Origin: Nanobdellota archaeon
Lineage (GTDB): Archaea; Nanobdellota; Nanobdellia; Pacearchaeales; GW2011-AR1
DNA: 6,915 nt
Direction: 5' to 3'
Assembly (NCBI GenBank): GCA_018817905.1
Contig: JAHISS010000105.1
Span: 1-6,915, forward strand
Below, piece after piece: positions 5,500-6,915 of the stretch (within the stretch, counting starts at the first letter, position 1; each line of letters opens with the position of its first letter). The notes beneath the pieces are model-generated. The model was not told the DNA's origin. It did no database searches and saw only the letters and a program-made list of their open reading frames with translations. The translations under genes were made by a program, and so were the position numbers.

Positions 5500-6171
5500 T
5501 CATTTTTTCCAAAACTGCAAGAACATTCTGTCTCGCCCTCCAAATTTGTCGATGAATATTTTATACTCTTTGATTTTTGCCTTTTTCATTAATTCAGCGA
5601 ATGTTTTTTTGTTGTGAATGTAATGGGAAACTGATTCTATTCCTGAGACCTTAAAGCTGATTAGCTTCGTTTTTGGATTAAATTTCACTTCATCGCCTTC
5701 TTTTTTAACCAAAAATTTATCGTCTTTTAATGATGGCCTAACTTCTATGAGTGTGAAGCCCTTTTTTTTCAAAACTCTTAACATCTCTTTTATTGTTTTA
5801 AGTTGATCTGATTTTTTTGTTAGCTCTATGAAAACAGACCACATACAGATAATTGCGTCGAATGAATCTTTTTTGTAAGAGAGTTTTCTCATATCTCCTA
5901 TTTTGAATTTAATATTTAGTTTTTCTTTTTTAGCAAGTTGTTTTGCTCTTTTTATTAGCGTAGGAGTTATATCAACACCTTCAACTTTATATCCTTGTTT
6001 TGTTAGGGGGATTGTGAACCTTCCAAATCCGCAGCCAACGTCAAGGATCTTTTGTTTTTTGTTGAGAAGCTTTTTCAGGTAGGCCAGTTCTTTCTTTGTG
6101 TGAACTACTTTCTTTCTTTCTGCGAGACCTTCAGGTTTTAGTTTTGTGTAAAATTGTTTTGATGTTATCAT
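5500..6171 (-). CDS. Class I SAM-dependent methyltransferase
   Basis: A 223-residue methyltransferase with the Rossmann-type SAM-binding fold. Motif I is ILDVGCGFGRF (about 42-52), the acid loop after strand 2 is VEGVDIT (63-69, Asp67 expected to hold the ribose hydroxyls), GDMRKL (92-97) contacts the adenine, and motif IV is FDAIICMWSVF (104-114). The rest (LRVLKKKGFTLIEVRPS, then a sheet with FKVSGIESVSHYIHNKKTFAELMKKAKI) fits the UbiE/Methyltransf_11/25 group, whose members act on small molecules. The substrate cannot be told. The frame is open for 35 more codons upstream, but the ATG at 6171 is chosen because it overlaps the preceding gene's stop as ATGA and gives the normal family length. 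It is the second gene of a leaderless two-gene operon. Confidence 0.9.
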   Translation of the reverse strand: MITSKQFYTKLKPEGLAERKKVVHTKKELAYLKKLLNKKQKILDVGCGFGRFTIPLTKQGYKVEGVDITPTLIKRAKQLAKKEKLNIKFKIGDMRKLSYKKDSFDAIICMWSVFIELTKKSDQLKTIKEMLRVLKKKGFTLIEVRPSLKDDKFLVKKEGDEVKFNPKTKLISFKVSGIESVSHYIHNKKTFAELMKKAKIKEYKIFIDKFGGRDRMFLQFWKK

Positions 6172-6731
6172 GAGAAAAACTCCATGGCCATTTTGGCCCG
6201 CTCTTTTACGTTGAGGGTCTGATTTTGTTTGACGTCTGCTAATGTGCGAGAGCCGATGTAGTCGGAGAGTTCCCACTGGGTGATGCCGAGGAGTTTTGCG
6301 GTTTGTTCTAGGGAAATTCCGTGTTCGTAAATTTTTGAGCCCTTGTTAATTGAGGATTTTTTTAGGACGTCTTGGATGTAGGGTTTTAGAGTTATTGAAT
6401 GCGACTCGAGAGTTTTGCGCGCCTGGGAAATGTAGTCGTTGTATTTTTCTTGATTGTTTTCTTTTAGAGATTTAATTGCAAGAGTTAGGAAGCCGTTGAA
6501 CTTTTTCACGAAGTTTTCCCAGTTTCTTATTCTCTTGTAGTCGGCGCGTTCGATGAGTTTGCTCAGCGTGTAAACTATCACCGCAGTTGTTATGCTGGCT
6601 GAGTCCTGGTCGGATGAAGCAGAGTGGATTGTCTGGTTTGAAAGGTCCTTAAGCTGGATGATGTTCTTTGTAGAAATTGCTGTCTTGACTTGTTCTAAAA
6701 CATTTGTTAGGTGAAGAGTTTCTTGCTGCAT
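6168..6731 (-). CDS. Helical protein with C-terminal helix-turn-helix
   Basis: A 187-residue, mostly helical protein that I cannot place in a named family. Residues 1-125 form several amphipathic helices (TLHLTNVLEQVKTAIS, ITTAVIVYTLSKLIERADY, WENFVKKFNGFLTLAIKSL, YNDYISQARKTLESH), a bundle possibly for dimerisation or ligand contact. Residues 137-160 (HGISLEQTAKLLGITQWELSDYIG) are a convincing helix-turn-helix, with the helix TAKLLG, turn, and recognition helix QWELSDYIG. The tail LNVKERAKMAMEFF is another helix. It may be a DNA- or RNA-binding regulator. The ATG at 6731 is 25.5 bases past a TTTAAATA box with no Shine-Dalgarno motif, so the mRNA is leaderless. Its stop overlaps the methyltransferase ATG as ATGA, so the two probably share a job. 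An insertion element ends 55 bases upstream. Confidence 0.75.
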   Translation of the reverse strand: MQQETLHLTNVLEQVKTAISTKNIIQLKDLSNQTIHSASSDQDSASITTAVIVYTLSKLIERADYKRIRNWENFVKKFNGFLTLAIKSLKENNQEKYNDYISQARKTLESHSITLKPYIQDVLKKSSINKGSKIYEHGISLEQTAKLLGITQWELSDYIGSRTLADVKQNQTLNVKERAKMAMEFFS

Positions 6732-6752
6732 AGATAAAAAAGGTTGGGGAAT

Positions 6753-6760
6753 TATTTAAA
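6753..6760 (-). promoter_or_regulatory. TATA promoter of the HTH-protein/methyltransferase operon (leaderless)
   Basis: TTTAAATA on the minus strand (6760-6753), the same octamer as in front of the Lrp gene, with its centre 25.5 bases before the ATG at 6731. The flanking CC upstream is a poor BRE. It lies only 26 bases from the transposase stop codon, so the promoter may be within or just outside the element's end. Confidence 0.65.
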
Positions 6761-6785
6761 GGTATTGCGGGGAGGATACTCTAAA

Positions 6786-6915
6786 CTAATCGTCTCTTGA
6801 GTTTTTTGATTGATATTTTATTAGACCAAATAATTTCATTCTTCCCAAATCTAATTTTATTCCTGCTGCCTCTGCAGGAGTTTTTCCATTCAAACTCTGG
6901 TGCGGATTTACAAAA
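6786..6915 (-). CDS. C-terminal end of a DDE-type transposase (partial)
   Basis: The minus-strand frame runs in from the window edge and gives FVNPHQSLNGKTPAEAAGI, then a tail LDLGRMKLFGLIKYQS ending in KNSRDD and TAG at 6786-6788. NPHQSLNGKTPAEAAGI is the signature near the C-terminus of rve/DDE integrase-fold transposases (IS6-, IS481- or IS3-like; the family cannot be fixed from 43 residues), where the conserved histidine, leucine and TPAE follow the catalytic glutamate. The catalytic core lies outside the window. About 55 bases separate its stop from the next gene; the element's terminal inverted repeat should be in or near 6732-6785, but with only one end in view it cannot be recognised. 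Confidence 0.85.
   Translation of the reverse strand, partial: FVNPHQSLNGKTPAEAAGIKLDLGRMKLFGLIKYQSKNSRDD

Noticed and set aside
6172..6276. N-terminal extension of the methyltransferase (35 residues from an upstream ATG)
   Set aside because: It lies fully inside the HTH gene in another frame, the residues are basic and low in hydrophobics, and the ATG at 6171 gives the normal family length with an ATGA overlap.
1..6915. CRISPR array, rRNA, replication origin or long tandem repeats
   Set aside because: No regularly spaced repeats, no rRNA-like segments and no clustered origin boxes were seen on either strand.

Overview
The window looks like a piece of a small-genome archaeon, most plausibly a DPANN lineage of the Woesearchaeota/Pacearchaeota type. 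The evidence is AT-rich coding sequence, archaeal BRE/TATA promoters (TTTAAATA or TTTATAAA) about 26 bases upstream of start codons with no leader, ATGA stop/start overlaps inside operons, lysine-rich short proteins, and families typical of archaea (tandem Lrp/AsnC regulator, PIN and NYN nucleases). The lineage is an inference from style, not from a marker gene.

Layout. (1) Positions 1-641 (+): an uncertain stretch, then a short membrane protein whose N-terminal part seems cut by an in-frame stop, coupled by ATGA to a small winged-helix regulator. (2) 665-2332 (-): a radical SAM protein with an N-terminal B12-binding-type domain, convergent with (1). (3) 2440-3408 (+): a double-length Lrp/AsnC regulator, divergent from the radical SAM gene across a roughly 100-base spacer with a near-palindrome, so it may control that gene. 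(4) 3431-3837 (-): a leaderless short reading frame, apparently frameshifted, followed by a one-span membrane/coiled-coil protein. (5) 3964-5342 (-): a PIN-like nuclease gene coupled by ATGA to the NYN-domain nuclease gene in front of it. (6) 5363-5487 (-): a TATA box and a GC-rich, strongly structured RNA ending in a hairpin plus U-rich tract, just upstream of the NYN gene. (7) 5500-6731 (-): a leaderless gene for a helical protein with a C-terminal helix-turn-helix, coupled by ATGA to a class I methyltransferase gene. (8) 6786-6915 (-): the C-terminal end of a DDE transposase running off the window.

How the genes may work together. The best candidate for a new system is the unit RNA - NYN nuclease - PIN nuclease (3964-5487): two different PIN-like-fold nucleases translated in a coupled way behind a structured RNA that can act as a leader, a separate small RNA, or both. 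The layout (structured RNA, terminator-like hairpin, nuclease) recalls RNA-controlled nuclease loci, but the RNA shows no tandem repeats and no function is proven. The radical SAM/tandem-Lrp pair is a second plausible regulator-enzyme unit. First genes of transcripts appear leaderless, whereas later genes or those with a leader show Shine-Dalgarno motifs, a consistent rule across this window.
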